Shown here: positions 1-11,130 of the stretch, one piece after another
Position numbering within the stretch: the stretch's first letter is position 1
Layout: every line of letters starts with the position of its first letter
Assembly (NCBI GenBank): GCA_023525975.1
Contig: CM042035.1
Coordinates: 32,083,001-32,147,000 of the forward strand
Length of the DNA: 64,000 nucleotides
Direction: 5' to 3'
Source of the DNA: Smallanthus sonchifolius
Taxonomy: Eukaryota; Streptophyta; Magnoliopsida; Asterales; Asteraceae
Notes under the pieces: model-generated
The model's input: only the letters and a program-made list of their open reading frames with translations
The model's database searches: none
What the model was told of the DNA's origin: nothing
Made by a program: the position numbers and the translations under genes

Positions 1-2
1 AA

Positions 3-197
3 CGAAGAAAGAAAATTGGTGTGACCAATGCTTCAGGTATCTATACTATAGAACTATTTGTTGTTGCTCTGCCGAAAGTATGTGAAACTACATATAACAA
101 TCAATATTTATTGAAATGTGCAAGATCCGAGAATAAGTACGAAACTGATTTCAAGTATTGGTCTTATGCATTGGCAATGGAAGCAAAGAGTTGCTGA
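3..197 (+). pseudogene. Copia gag/protease-junction relic
   Basis: Frame 3 is open from the window edge to a TGA at 195-197. It contains the peptide GIYTIELF, a string I recognise from plant copia polyproteins just upstream of the aspartic protease. The catalytic Asp-Ser/Thr-Gly that should follow is absent and the remaining residues match no domain I know. I read it as a gag-pol fragment joined to unrelated sequence by an internal deletion. The 5' part is outside the window. Confidence 0.4.
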
Positions 198-479
198 TTA
201 TAGTTAAATGTATTTTGTAACAGCATGAACAAAGTTGTTTATTTCAGTTTCGTTTATATGAATTGGATATTTGAATATACAAACATCCTAGGGAATATTT
301 TTTCATCATCTAAATTTGTAATGTAAAATTTAGTAAAAACCATGCAACCACCAAAAGCAAGAATATGATATCATAAATTGTCATGAGAGTCATTTCATCA
401 AGTGATCTAGTATTATAAAGCCAACATAAGATGTAAGACTTTATGTAAATTAGAAACTAGATTAAAATGCATTTCTAGA

Positions 480-718
480 AAGTCTATTCAAAAGATTAAT
501 TTTACAATCCCAGGAATTGTTGGTTCTCGTGGGAGCCTTGTAAAGCTCGAATAAGATTCGAATTCATTGAAATGCAAGAACATAAGCTGACTTTTGGAAA
601 GTGTATCCAAAAGGATATTTCTACAATCCCATTAATTATATTCATAAGCTTGTTGAAACAAGTGGGAGCTATGTAGAACTCTAATAAGATTTGAGTACAT
701 TAAAATCCAAGGCTTTTG
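480..718 (+). repeat. Diverged tandem duplication, about 120 bp x2
   Basis: Positions 480-595 and 597-718 share the order aaagt-tatyca-aaag, tacaatccca, gtgggagc, tgtaraactc-aataagatt-ga, then a trailing ttttgg. They differ by many substitutions and small gaps. It looks like an old direct duplication in the non-coding part of the copia element. Confidence 0.5.
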
Positions 719-2034
719 GTTCACAGTAATAGATAACAAAGAGTTGTTATACTTTAGTAAAAGTTTTTTTTACTTAACAAGAGTTGTTATACCAAAAAAA
801 ATAGTTGTTAACAAAGAGTTGTTAAGATAATTAATGAAACATATAATGATCATAAGTATGGTAAATTAAACGGTCCACCACTTGTGGTATACAATTTAAT
901 AGACTTGTGGTCTATAATGAGCTAACCAACTACCATTATGCAATATCAAATTGTTCGTTTGTTACATATATCTATGAACAAATTGAGATTCACTACTTCA
1001 GATGATAATCTAAGTACAAGCCTTAATTGATCATCGATCCTTATGATTAGTATCAATTATGAGGAAGTGGACTTTAGAAGTAAAGACTAGAATAAGATTT
1101 TAAAAGGCGCTCGTTCTTACACGTAGCTTAGAATAAATTATTATGGTGTATTCCATTATGGCGATGTACAAAAATGTTTATTATGACATTTTTTTGAATA
1201 ACTATCATAATGAATGTGAATAAGGTCCCTCTTCCATAATGAAGACATTTACATGGTGTAACCTTGTAATATTCACATATAAGTGCACGTTCATAAATCT
1301 AATTATGATTGAAGTAAGTTAATCTCTTAACAACAACCATCTCTGTTTTGACATAATCAAAATATTTTGTGACACGTCAAATCAAAGATGATATAAGATG
1401 TTTCAATAAAACTAGTGGGTACGTGGTGTGAAATATAAATATATATAATCTTGCTTACAAAAAGAACTTATGATCATTTAAACTTAATTCTAAACTAGAA
1501 GGTCTATAAATTCTAGTTCGGAATACGTACCTTGATAATGATCAAAAGTTCATTCATGCTTGGAATAATGATCTATTATATAGATTTATATGCCTAAAGA
1601 GTTATATTGTGCAAAAGGCACATCGACATGATCTAGAAAGAGTTTAAGGTATAGTCATTATAGAGAAAAAGCTTGTATATGCCAATAAAGAATAATGAGT
1701 AAGTTATGCTCACTCTAAGTGTTGGATTATATAATCCATTTCCACTTGGATTAACAAATGGGACCATCATAATGTCAAATAGGACATTTGATTGACAGTC
1801 TTGTATGTTGGAGAACATGACAAGCAGAATACCAAAAAACCTCGGTAGAAGTATTACTGAAGTAATTAGGAATGCTTCTCATTGGCCATAATGTTTTAGA
1901 AATACGTAAGTGCAAGAGTTTGTACATGTAAGAATTCCAATATAGCAATTAAAAAAAACAAAAACAAAAAAATACTATTCCTAAATAGTAATTGGATTGC
2001 AAAGATACATGTGGAAGATTTTACACACATATGA

Positions 2035-2350
2035 TATGTTGAAATAATCATTGAGAATCACATTTGGTTTTACAACCAGTTGTAAAGAAATTGCTCGACT
2101 TTAAAAGATTTTAAAATGTAGCAACTAATTAACGATCATTGGAGAATGAATGTGTTTTGGGTTGGGAGTTGTTCCAAAGGAAAGGCACATATTATAACTT
2201 TTGAAATAAATATTGAAGATTGTATTTGGTTTCACAAACATCTGTAAACCAAATTCTTAGACTTAAAAAGTGTTTCAAATGATCGATTGATTAACGTTTA
2301 TTCATTAGAGAATTATAGTGTTTTGTGTTAGAAAGTGTTCTAAAGATAAA
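2035..2350 (+). repeat. Diverged tandem duplication, about 155 bp x2
   Basis: Positions 2035-2190 and 2195-2350 share blocks such as atttggttt-aca, tgtaaa, ttct/gctcgactt-aaa, attaacg, agagaat and gtgttttg, in the same order. As with 480-718, this suggests the element grew by local duplication. Confidence 0.45.
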
Positions 2351-3237
2351 GCGCATTGAGTGGTTGTGTAACCACATGAAAGTCTAAAACTAAATCTAAG
2401 ATTTGCCTCAAAGTGAAGTAGTAATGAGGTGATTATCATACATGATGCATGCAAGATATGATAAGTTAGTATTTGGGTATTTGGAACACAAGTAACAATA
2501 TTCTATCTGGTATGGTCTATTAGGAATAACCATATTCAGTAATATATATTATGTTTTATATTTGCATGTTTAAATCCATGAATAACTAAGTTATTCTAAA
2601 TTGTGTGCAGTCGATCAAACTATGGGAATAATCTTGAATTAATACTATTGTGAATAGGGTTGGTTGACATTCATGAGATTGAATGTATAAGGAGTTATGA
2701 CCAAATTCACAAATATTTATCAGGAAATAAATATTGGACATTTCCTGCTTCAAAATTACTCCATGGATCCTTGTCATGAGTATTAGGAACTCGACTATAC
2801 CAAGGTTGTGCTTTGACGTAGTTTAACGCTACTCTTTAACTAGGTAGTTATAAGGGCTGCGATTGGGTACAACACAAGGTATAGTGAGAGGCATATGTAG
2901 TCAAGATGGGATCTGTTCCCTTATTCTAAAAGGTGGTTGACATCTTGGGCCCCTCGACTATTCAAACCGATCTAAATGCATGGCCATGCTCAAACCTAGT
3001 TTGCTACATCATTTTGAATCGGAGTCGAGAAACATAATTGTTGAATACATATGAGATTGACTATGATCCATGTCTCATTTTCAACTAGAGGTCTTTTACA
3101 GAAAGGATAACTTACATCTTACGTTATACTAATACCTATGAAGTGTATGTTTCCTAAACACTTGGTATCATTAGGAGCAGTGGGGTGTTGCTAGACGTAC
3201 TACACAGTTTATACTATTGTGTGATTTGACCTTGTGC

Positions 3238-3248
3238 AAGTGGGAGAT
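3238..3248 (+). other. Polypurine tract of the copia relic
   Basis: AAGTGGGAGAT lies immediately before TGTTGG. This is the standard copia arrangement for plus-strand priming next to the 3' LTR. Confidence 0.65.
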
Positions 3249-4716
3249 TGTTGGATCTATATGCCCAAGGATTGACATTCAATAGTATTGCTAATGATAT
3301 GTGATCCCAAAGGGTCACACACTAAGCAATTATCAAGGATACGTTTAAACGTATTTAAACGTCTTAACCCGATCAAGATATATTTTAGTAATTGTCATTG
3401 GTAACAATTACTTTAAGGTCGCATATTTATTATATGTGAATGTATTTATATTTACTTGTATACAAATATATACATGTCTAATCCTTTTGAGAATTTACAT
3501 ATGTCTAGATTATTTATGCTTTCATTCAAACTAGTCTATTTTGTTTTGTACAAAGTAGATAAAGCATACATACATTTGTATATGTATTTGTATGCATATA
3601 TATATATATATATATATATATTTGACATCAAATATGAATTTGGGTCTAACTAACTAGATTGAATAAAACCAAAAGGTCTTGAACCAAAAAGATAAGAACA
3701 TGGGGTGCAATAATTACCTAATATCTAGACCATGCCATATCTTCTTTTTTACTTGATATGGTCGAGATTTTAGGGCTGGAAAGTATGGGTCTTTTACCAC
3801 TTTTTCGCCTTCTATTCATTGTTACGATGGCATGGTATGGTGTCATGATGATGGTTGATTTTTACTCCATACTTAAGGCTATCTTGAGCACTAACTTAAG
3901 ATGGTCATCACCTTTTTCTCTTTGCTTGTTCTCGGCAATTCTGGGCTGGAATTTGCTGATTAGTTTAAGCATTTATAAATGCTTAAAAGGTGATGTTATC
4001 CATACAATAAGTTAGCTAAAGTGTTAGGCTAAATTGCCAAGGTGTTTTAGTAGTTCTTAAGTGAAGCTTGAACCACTTTTCTATAGCTTTTTCTCTCTTA
4101 ATTTGCTGCTGAAACATGCTGTTTTGGACAGCCATTTTTGAGAATTTAAAGGCTGGAAAAAGGGTCATTTGATCTGCATATAAACTAACCAAAGTGTTGG
4201 GTTAGTTGGTTGATTATTCAAGAAGGTTCTTGAGTGTTAATCGACACTTTTCCACACATATTTGAAGGCAAAACATGAAGGTGTTCTTGGAGTCTTGCAA
4301 GCTATACTTGACATGCATTACAGGTTTATATGGCTAGCACCACCTTGAAGGAACCTTGCTTGGTGTGGATACACTTTGGAGGATTTCTACCTTGAGGTCT
4401 ACATCCATAAAGACTAAATGTTTAGGCAACCACTTCTCTACAAAGGTTGTATTCTAAACCCACTATGTTTGTTTATTTTAGTTTCATTATCTTGCAATTG
4501 GATCCTTGGTGGGAATCTACAAAATGTTTTAAAATATCACATGTAAACTGCTTCCATTCCTTAAAATTTTTAAACCCTACACGACCTTCGATTCCCTTCA
4601 GACTCGACCTTTATGTTTGCATGAGTTGAACACATTTTAGGCCGCTAAAGTCCCCTGTAACAATTTAGTAACCATTAACTGTAGCCTAGGGTCCTACGAA
4701 TAATACTATGGGGAGT
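3249..4716 (+). mobile_element. Probable copia 3' LTR, right end unresolved
   Basis: The sequence begins TGTTGGATCT directly after the PPT. It is AT-rich and has no coding. No clear CA end plus target duplication was found, because no second LTR copy lies in the window. The right limit given is only the base before the G1 target-site candidate GACGT (4717-4721). A TA microsatellite lies inside it. Confidence 0.4.
3596..3621. repeat. (TA)n microsatellite
   Basis: Uninterrupted alternating TA of about 26 bases. Confidence 0.9.
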
Positions 4717-4721
4717 GACGT

Positions 4722-5900
4722 TGTCACACCCACAAATTTATTAACTTAATAAATAAATAAATAAACCAGGTTGCAACAATTGGTAACATTACACAACATG
4801 AGAAGCTAAAGTAAAGAATTCTATACACTGAACATCATTACAAATACTAAGATAAGCTATTAAATTATCCTAGAACCATATAGGTCAAAACTGTCTTGAG
4901 GTTTGACGATCACACTTCTTCGGCTTCTAGGGTTTAGTCCAAATGGCGAACCTATTCCAACCGTGCCATAGCTATGAATTACATGAAAAACATACTTAAA
5001 GTGTCAATCCAAAGGTTTGTGAGTTCATATGTTTAATAGTCTCAATGTAAAGTAGTTTTCCTTGAAAACATTGACAATGTATATGTGGTCATGATATAAG
5101 ACTGTTTTCCTTGAAAACGTTGACAAAAGCATTTGCACGTAAACGAATGGCAAAACCATTTGTATATAAACGATTGACAAAACCAATTTGCACGAAAACG
5201 ATTGACAGATCCAACTGCACGAAAACGATTCAATGTATATATGATAAACAAAACAAGGCAATTATATCAAGTTTGACCCATCATAACTAGCTAGGTAAAC
5301 GAAGCTTATTTTACATGAGTTTTAACCTAACCAAACCAAACACAGGTGTTTCGCCCCTCGCACATTCCTCATGGGCTCTCGACTTAAGACAGTGTGAAGT
5401 CATCGGGCCATACGGACCCTTAGTTAATGCGACTAACCATGACTGTGAGTGTCAATCCCAATAGTACTATTCACAATATCCCGGCTATATGAGTTAATCG
5501 TTAATAAATTGTTCATGTAGGGGACTTTACGAGCTCTTCCACAATTGTCTCATGTAAACATAAATGGTCGGTCAAGATTCCTTATTTCTACGTATAAAGC
5601 AAATATGTTTCATGTTTTCTCAAATGTTTCACGTAATAATGTTCTCAAATGTATCAAAAAATGATGTTTTCAAATGTATCACACGATGATTTTTCATGTT
5701 TTCCAAACGTGTTAAGCAAGTATGTTTCTCCCCCGATATCTCTAAAACATTTAAAAGTAAAAAGGGGCAGTGTGTGAATTCCAATTAATGATGTTCGTCG
5801 GCCTTGGTCTTACCCACTTTCTACAAAAGTAATTATATACTATTGAGACTTAAGGACCAACCGGAATGTCTACATGCATATCTTAGCATTTCACTACCGG
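4722..5900 (-). repeat. G1 3' LTR, part left of the T1 insertion
   Basis: This aligns along its length with 21137-22334 in the right-hand LTR, with small gaps. It ends at ACCGG (5896-5900), duplicated at 14820-14824. In the other copy this site reads through uninterrupted (22335 onward), so that copy shows the empty target site. Confidence 0.8.
5085..5235. repeat. About 30-bp tandem repeat in G1 LTR
   Basis: Four to five imperfect units with the core AAACGATTGACA-AACCA or AAAACGTTGACA. The homologous array is at 21495-21640. The ORFs called across both arrays on the minus strand are products of the repeat. Confidence 0.6.
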
Positions 5901-6027
5901 TGTAACATCCCAAAAATAAGACGACGATTAAAACAACGGGTTATGCGTGAGATGAAAGGAATAAATGAACAAGGCGTGACGTGTCGGGCCATATGTGCCA
6001 GCGAACTTGAAGGGAGGAGTCCCTTCC

Positions 6028-6037
6028 CTTTAAATAG
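6028..6037 (+). promoter_or_regulatory. TATA-like box in T1 LTR
   Basis: CTTTAAATAG, about 130 bp into the LTR and followed by a CT/GA-rich leader (agagagagaaa), is the best promoter candidate. The same string is at 12741-12750 in the 3' LTR. Confidence 0.5.
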
Positions 6038-6383
6038 CCAACACACTCCACCATTCTCTCATTTAAAAGTTCTAGAGAGAGAAACCGTAGAGAGAGAAAT
6101 TTAGCGGATCGACCCGAGATTTCAGCAAAGTGTTGCTCCATAGCTCGTGAGAAGAACCTTCGAATCAGAAGCTCGATACAGGTAACGATCCAACCTAGAT
6201 CTGAGTTTTTGTTTGTTTTTGGGTTTTGGATGAAAAGGAAACGTTTTTACGGATGAAACTGGAAGAAAAACATAGATTTGATTTCCTTAATGAAAAGCAA
6301 AAGTTTTGAATGTAAACAAGTTTGGGATCTTGACGTGATCAAACCCGAATGCGAAAGTTAGGGTTTTCACGGTGAAGCAGATC

Positions 6384-6540
6384 ATGCGTACTTATCAAGT
6401 ACGCATGAAGAGGGTCCTGCGTACTTATCAAGTACGCATGAAGAGGGTCCTACGTACTTATCAAGTACGCATGAAGCAAAGTTTGCGCACTTAATAAGTA
6501 CGCAAGAGCAAGGCCCTGCGCACTTGCTAAGCGCGCAAGC
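6384..6540 (+). repeat. Tandem palindrome array in T1 5' LTR (5 units)
   Basis: Units of about 33 bp. The first is ATGCGTACTT, loop ATC, AAGTACGCAT: a perfect 10-bp stem with a 3-base loop. Units 2-3 are near-identical; units 4-5 drift (GCGCACTT and similar) yet still pair largely. The units are joined by GAAGAGGGTCC. On the predicted transcript the array lies in the leader, downstream of the TATA-like box. Confidence 0.85.
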
Positions 6541-7080
6541 ATCAGGCTGTTTATGAATGGAATGTTTACGAACGAAATGTTTATAAAGAAATGGTTTAAA
6601 CTGAAGGTAAAGGGTTTTGAAAATTGAACGGTTTATGAAAAGAAAGTTTTATGAATGGAATGTTTACGAACGAAATGTTTATAAAGAAATGGTTTAAACT
6701 GAAGGTAAAGGGTTTTGAAAATGAATGAAATGTTTTATGAAAAGAAAAGAAAGGGGCAAAGGTTTTAAAGAAGTCATTACAAATCTAATCTGTCGAATGA
6801 ATGGAATTAACGAATGAAGTCTGGGAATGTGATTCCCAGCCTTGTGGTAGATTATGGACAGCGAGCCATAGTTGCCATAAGAACAACAGGGGCAGTGTCT
6901 TTGTGGCCTGTCAATGGTTATGATGTTGTACAACTGGTAAGGGAGTAACGACGGTTACTCAGGGGTTAACGTGACCCTATGAAGGTTAAATTATGATGTG
7001 ACGGTGTTATGGCCGTGAGCCATAGCCGTCGATAGAAGTTGTCGGTTTATGGACATGGGAGCCATAGGGGCAACTAAATG

Positions 7081-7255
7081 AGTATTGTCGGTCCTCGTGC
7101 AGTTAATACTTTGGGGCAATACAAAAGGGAATTGAAGGAATGTATTGTATTGTCGGTCTTCGTGCAGTTAACCATTAGGGGCAATACAATAGGGAATTGA
7201 CGGAATGTATTGTATTGTCGGTCTTCGTGCAGTTAAGCCTTAGGGGTAATACAAT
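7081..7255 (+). repeat. About 65-bp tandem triplication in T1 5' LTR
   Basis: Three units of TATTGTCGGTC-TCGTGCAGTTAA...GGGGCAATACAA. Each unit opens with GTATTGT and closes with GCAATAC, so each can itself fold. The same triplication is in the 3' LTR at 14123-14300. Confidence 0.75.
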
Positions 7256-7478
7256 ACTAAATGACGAAACGAATGGTAACACAGATTTGGATAATAATGT
7301 ATGACTTAAATGAATGTTAAATGTTTTAAACGAACGATCCGTTCAACGGTGTTTATGATGATGATAAATGTTTGAATGTTTTTAATGATGAACGAAAGGC
7401 CCTATTTTCTTATACATGATGTTAAACCCTAATGAATGATTGAATGATGAACCATTTCTTAAATCGAATGAAAACTTA

Positions 7479-7520
7479 AACTCACCAGCGTAGCTGACTT
7501 TTAGTATGCACATTCAGGTT
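7479..7520 (+). promoter_or_regulatory. Block conserved between chromovirus LTRs
   Basis: AACTCACCAGCGTAGCTGAC then TTTTAGTATG then CATTCAGGTT. Close versions occur at 14520-14560 (T1 3' LTR) and 38449-38490 (E LTR). Looser versions are on the minus strand at 4982-5027, 21387-21437 (G1) and 55321-55374 (S). The function is unknown; the trailing TTCAGG resembles a 3' splice site. Confidence 0.5.
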
Positions 7521-7781
7521 AAGGCAGGTTATGAGGATGGACGAGGATGCTTGGCTAGCGAGATGAGTTACCCGGCTGATCATGAAGACTGGCATCCCGT
7601 TATGATTTAGTTACGGTGTATTTATGTTTTAGACAATGTTTACGCTTCCGCATGTTTAAACAATGTTGACATTATGTTTGAATGAAATTTCCGCTGCGTT
7701 ATTTGATATTCAAGTTTAATAACTGTTTGTGAATGAGTAAATCCAACGAGTGAGGCCTCCCGGGTTTGGGGCCTTACAAGT

Positions 7782-7790
7782 TGGTATCAG
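7782..7790 (+). other. T1 primer binding site
   Basis: TGGTATCAG, two bases after the LTR, matches the first nine bases of the standard initiator-tRNA-Met site. The expected AGC that should follow reads AAA here, so the site is decayed. Confidence 0.75.
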
Positions 7791-8102
7791 AAAATAGTTT
7801 GAGAGATTCGGACACTCCTAGTGTCTAAACTTAAATTGTGAATGGGACCGAAAGCGGATGCCAGTACAGGTAACTCGAGCCACAGCATCAGGTATGAAGG
7901 TAGTATATATTTACATGTTTAGTATGTCTTAGAAAGGGTTAGGTAAGGACTTGTGTTCTGATGGAATCACAAAGGTGGTCAAATAGAAATCGAAAGGTAG
8001 TGTAATTGCAGATGGCCGGTGTATATTAACATCTTACAGTGCTTGTTGAACTCTATTTGTCAACTAGCGTGATGACACTGGATTCTTGTCTTATAGAACA
8101 AA

Positions 8103-9300
8103 ATGGCAAGAAGAGGAAACGGAAGGCGTGGTGGGGGCTGTACCGGTGGTCGTAACGGTGGTCGCGGCAGGACCCTGCACGCCAAGAGTACAGTGAAGAA
8201 GGAAGTGTTCACACTGAGCCAGAAATTAGTGTGCACGGGACTGAGCCGACTCATGTCGAAGAACAACAATTCACTTTTGAACCAGAAGTGAGAGCGGCTC
8301 TGGCACGCGAGTTAATTGAGTTGATGAAGGTTTCTCTGCCAGGACTATTGGCAGAAGCGTTAAAGAAGGCTAGTGAGACAGGTGGGTCTAACACGGCGGT
8401 TGGTACCCCAAACACTGAGGCAATCAACGCACCGCTTAACCGTTGTTGCGACTATAAGTCCTTTAAGGCAGGTGACACGCCGGTCCTGACTGGGAAGAAA
8501 GACGTGGTGGCTACTTTTGACTGGGTGATACGTATAGAAGCCGCCATCCGTCTGAGCGAGTGTTGAGCAAATCAAGTTATGAAATTTACTGCTAACTCCT
8601 TGAGAGAGGAAGCATCCCATTGGTGGGAAGGTGTACATCAAGCTAAGGGGGACGAGACGGTTGACGCAATGATGTGGAACGATTTGAAAACGTTGGTGAT
8701 TAAGAACTTCTGCCCGGGGAATGAAATCGAGAAGGTGGAAAGAAAGTTTCTGGGATTCAAAGCCGGAAGTAAAACACATCGGCAATACACTACCAGGTTC
8801 AATGAATTGGCACGTCTGGTGCCGCATCTGATCACGACTGGGGAGAGAAAGATTGCCTGCTATATCCAAGGTTTGCCGGATAAGGTCCGTACTTTCATCA
8901 AAGCAAACGCCCCTAGCACCTATGATTCGGTGGCGGAACTCAGTGGTGTAGTGTATGATGACCTGGTACTAAATGATGTTGCCATTGAGAAACCCAAAAG
9001 GAAGTCGAGCTTCCAAAATAAATGAACAAGTGGAAAGATGTTTGGGGCTCGTGATAAGTGGCTCGGGTGGAGGAGATGGTGATGTGTAATAAGTGTCGGA
9101 AGGAGCATATAGGGGTATGCAGATTGGGATCCAATCTATGCTTTAGGTGTGGCAATACTGGACACTACTCACGTGAATGTACCCAGCTCTTCAAATGCTA
9201 CAACTGTGGGGAGAGTGGTCATATGAGCCGGGAATGCACCAAGCCCGGAATGGGTGAAGCCGGGAAGGGGAAAGGCCTGGAGAAGAAAGAAGAGAGGCCC
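8103..9300 (+). pseudogene. T1 gag (broken)
   Basis: Gag would form the virus-like particle that packages element RNA. Frames at 8103, 8231, 8579 and 9058 together cover it. There is an arginine/glycine-rich start, a capsid-type domain with WWEG, NFCPGNE and FNELARLVPHL strings, then three zinc knuckles between 9085 and 9237: CNKC-H-C, CFRC-H-C and CYNC-H-C. At least one frameshift (about 8231-8291) and stops near 8564 and 9023 separate the pieces. The match to gag in element E (59535-60550) confirms the family. Confidence 0.85.
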
Positions 9301-9860
9301 CGAGCAAAGACTCGTGCGTACGCGCTGACGCAAGACCAGGCCAGGGTGGACCCCGATGTGGCGTCAGGTACGTTCATCCTTGACAACACTTTTGTTTCCG
9401 TGTTATTTGAATCGGGTGCCAGTAAGAGTTTTATATCTGTGACTTTTTGTAAACGAGTGAAGTACACTATCAGTAAGCTAGAAAGGGCCTTTAGCATAGA
9501 AACCGCCAAGGGTAGGACTGCGAGAGTGACCGATGTAGTTGACAACTCCACGATAAAAATAGAAGGTCATAGGTTCCCTGTCAGGTTGTTTGTTATGGTT
9601 TTGGGAGGGTTTGATGTCGTGTTGGGTATGGATTGGTTAACTGCCAACGAAGCACAAATCATATGTAAACGAAAGATAATCCGACTCAAGGCTCCGGATA
9701 GTAGCAAAGTCGAGGTCTTTGGAGATCGTGACGCCCCGATGCCAAACATCATCTCGATTATTAAGGCAACAAATTACTTGAGGCGCGGATGCGAGGCTTA
9801 TCTGGTTTATGTAATTGACAAGTGTAAGGAAGTGAAGGAACTAGACGATGTACCCGTGGT
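9301..9860 (+). pseudogene. T1 aspartic protease domain
   Basis: Continues from gag in the 9058-9933 frame. The retroviral-type active site reads ESGASKSF, with Glu where the family has catalytic Asp (DSG). The second conserved block [12 protein letters not shown] is present. Element E keeps DSG at the same place. After VPVVRD (about 9870) the sequence jumps directly to [11 protein letters not shown]. Compared with E this lacks roughly 30 residues, an in-frame deletion at the protease-RT junction. Confidence 0.8.
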
Positions 9861-11130
9861 ACGCGATGCCCAGCCCGTGGCTAAGGCTCCATATCGACTA
9901 CAACCGGTGGAGATGAAAGAACTTATGGCCTAATTAGATGAACTACTTGAGAAGGGATTTATACAGCCGAGCATCTCGCCTTGGGGTGCTCCGGTGTTGT
10001 TTGTGAAGAAGAAGGATGGTTCGATGAGAATGTGTATTGATTATCGCGAGTTGAACAAACGAACGGTGATGACAAGTACCCTTTACCAAGGATCGACGAC
10101 CTGTTCGATCAATTGCAAGGCGCAAGTTGGTTCTCAAAAATCGACCTTCGGTCTGGGTACCATCAGTTGAAGGTGAGGGAAGAAGACATACCGAAAACTG
10201 CATTTCGCACGCGTTATGGACATTTCGAGTTCCGCGTAATGTCTTTTGGATTGACAAACGCCCCCGCAACGTTCATGGATTTGATGAATAGGGTGTGTCG
10301 ACCAATGCTGGACTGATCGGTAATCGTGTTCATCGATGATATCCTCATATACTCCAAGAATGAGGGTGATCACGCGTGTCACTTGAAGGAGGTATTGGAA
10401 GCTCTGAAGAAGGAAAAGTTGTATGCTAAGTTCTCCAAATGCGCGTTCTGGCTTAGGGAAGTCCAATTCCTAGGTCATGTCATTAATCCGAACGGCATTA
10501 TGGTTGACCCAGCAAAGATAATGACGGTAAGGGAATGGAATATTCCTAAGACACCAACTGAAATCCGTAGTTTCTTGGGATTGGTAGGCTACTATCAGAG
10601 ATTCATCCGGGATTTCTCGAAAATAGCTTTGCCGTTGACAAAGTTAACTCGGAAGGAGGTAAAGTACGAATGGGGTTCGACCCAGGATGAGGCGTTTAAG
10701 GAATTGAAGGAGAAGCTAACCAAAGCTCCAGTCTTGGACCTTCCCGAGGGCAATGAAGACTTAGTTGTATACTCTGATGCTTCGGGTCAGGGATTGGGAT
10801 GCGTGTTGATGCAACGCGGGAGAGTGATCGCGTATGCGTCACGGCAGTTGAAGATTCACGAAGCTAATTATCCGACTCACGATTTGGAACTTGTTGCTAT
10901 CGTATTCGCATTGAAAATCTGGAGGCACTACCTTTACGGGGTGAAGTTTACTATTTACTCCGACCACAAAAGTTTGAAGTACTTCTTTGAACAAAGGGAA
11001 CTTAATATGAGGCAGAGAAGATGGTTGGAACTATTGAAAGACTATGACTGTGAAATCATATACCATCCTGGAAAGGCAAATGTGGTGGCTGACGCTCTAA
11101 GTCGAAAGGATGTGACTGCTCCTATTAGAG
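9861..11130 (+). pseudogene. T1 reverse transcriptase and RNase H
   Basis: RT motifs are in order: [45 protein letters not shown], and the catalytic [10 protein letters not shown] at about 10330. RNase H follows with [25 protein letters not shown] and YSDHKSLKY, ending with [15 protein letters not shown]. Breaks: a TAA at about 9931, a frameshift near 10065 and a TGA at 10314-10316 just before the FIDD block. The first and last fit C-to-T changes when compared with E. Confidence 0.88.

Larger units (their letters stand above)
1..3248 (+). mobile_element. Degenerate, mostly non-coding Ty1/copia internal region
   Basis: This stretch has no long ORF and ends in a purine-rich tract (AAGTGGGAGAT) directly followed by an LTR-like TGTTGG start at 3249. 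A short copia polyprotein relic lies at its left edge and the rest holds diverged direct duplications. This fits the internal region of a large non-autonomous copia derivative in plus orientation whose 5' LTR lies outside the window. Class assignment rests on the relic peptide and the PPT/LTR junction; the family is not certain. Confidence 0.55.
5901..7778 (+). repeat. T1 5' LTR (1878 bp)
   Basis: TG...CA ends, followed by AG and the primer site. Compared with the 3' LTR it lacks about 280 bp between 6549 and 6550 (3' LTR 13307-13590) and has one fewer palindrome unit. The missing stretch probably reflects a deletion here, because both edges share the string TTTA and a later copy of the flanking repeat. 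Confidence 0.88.
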
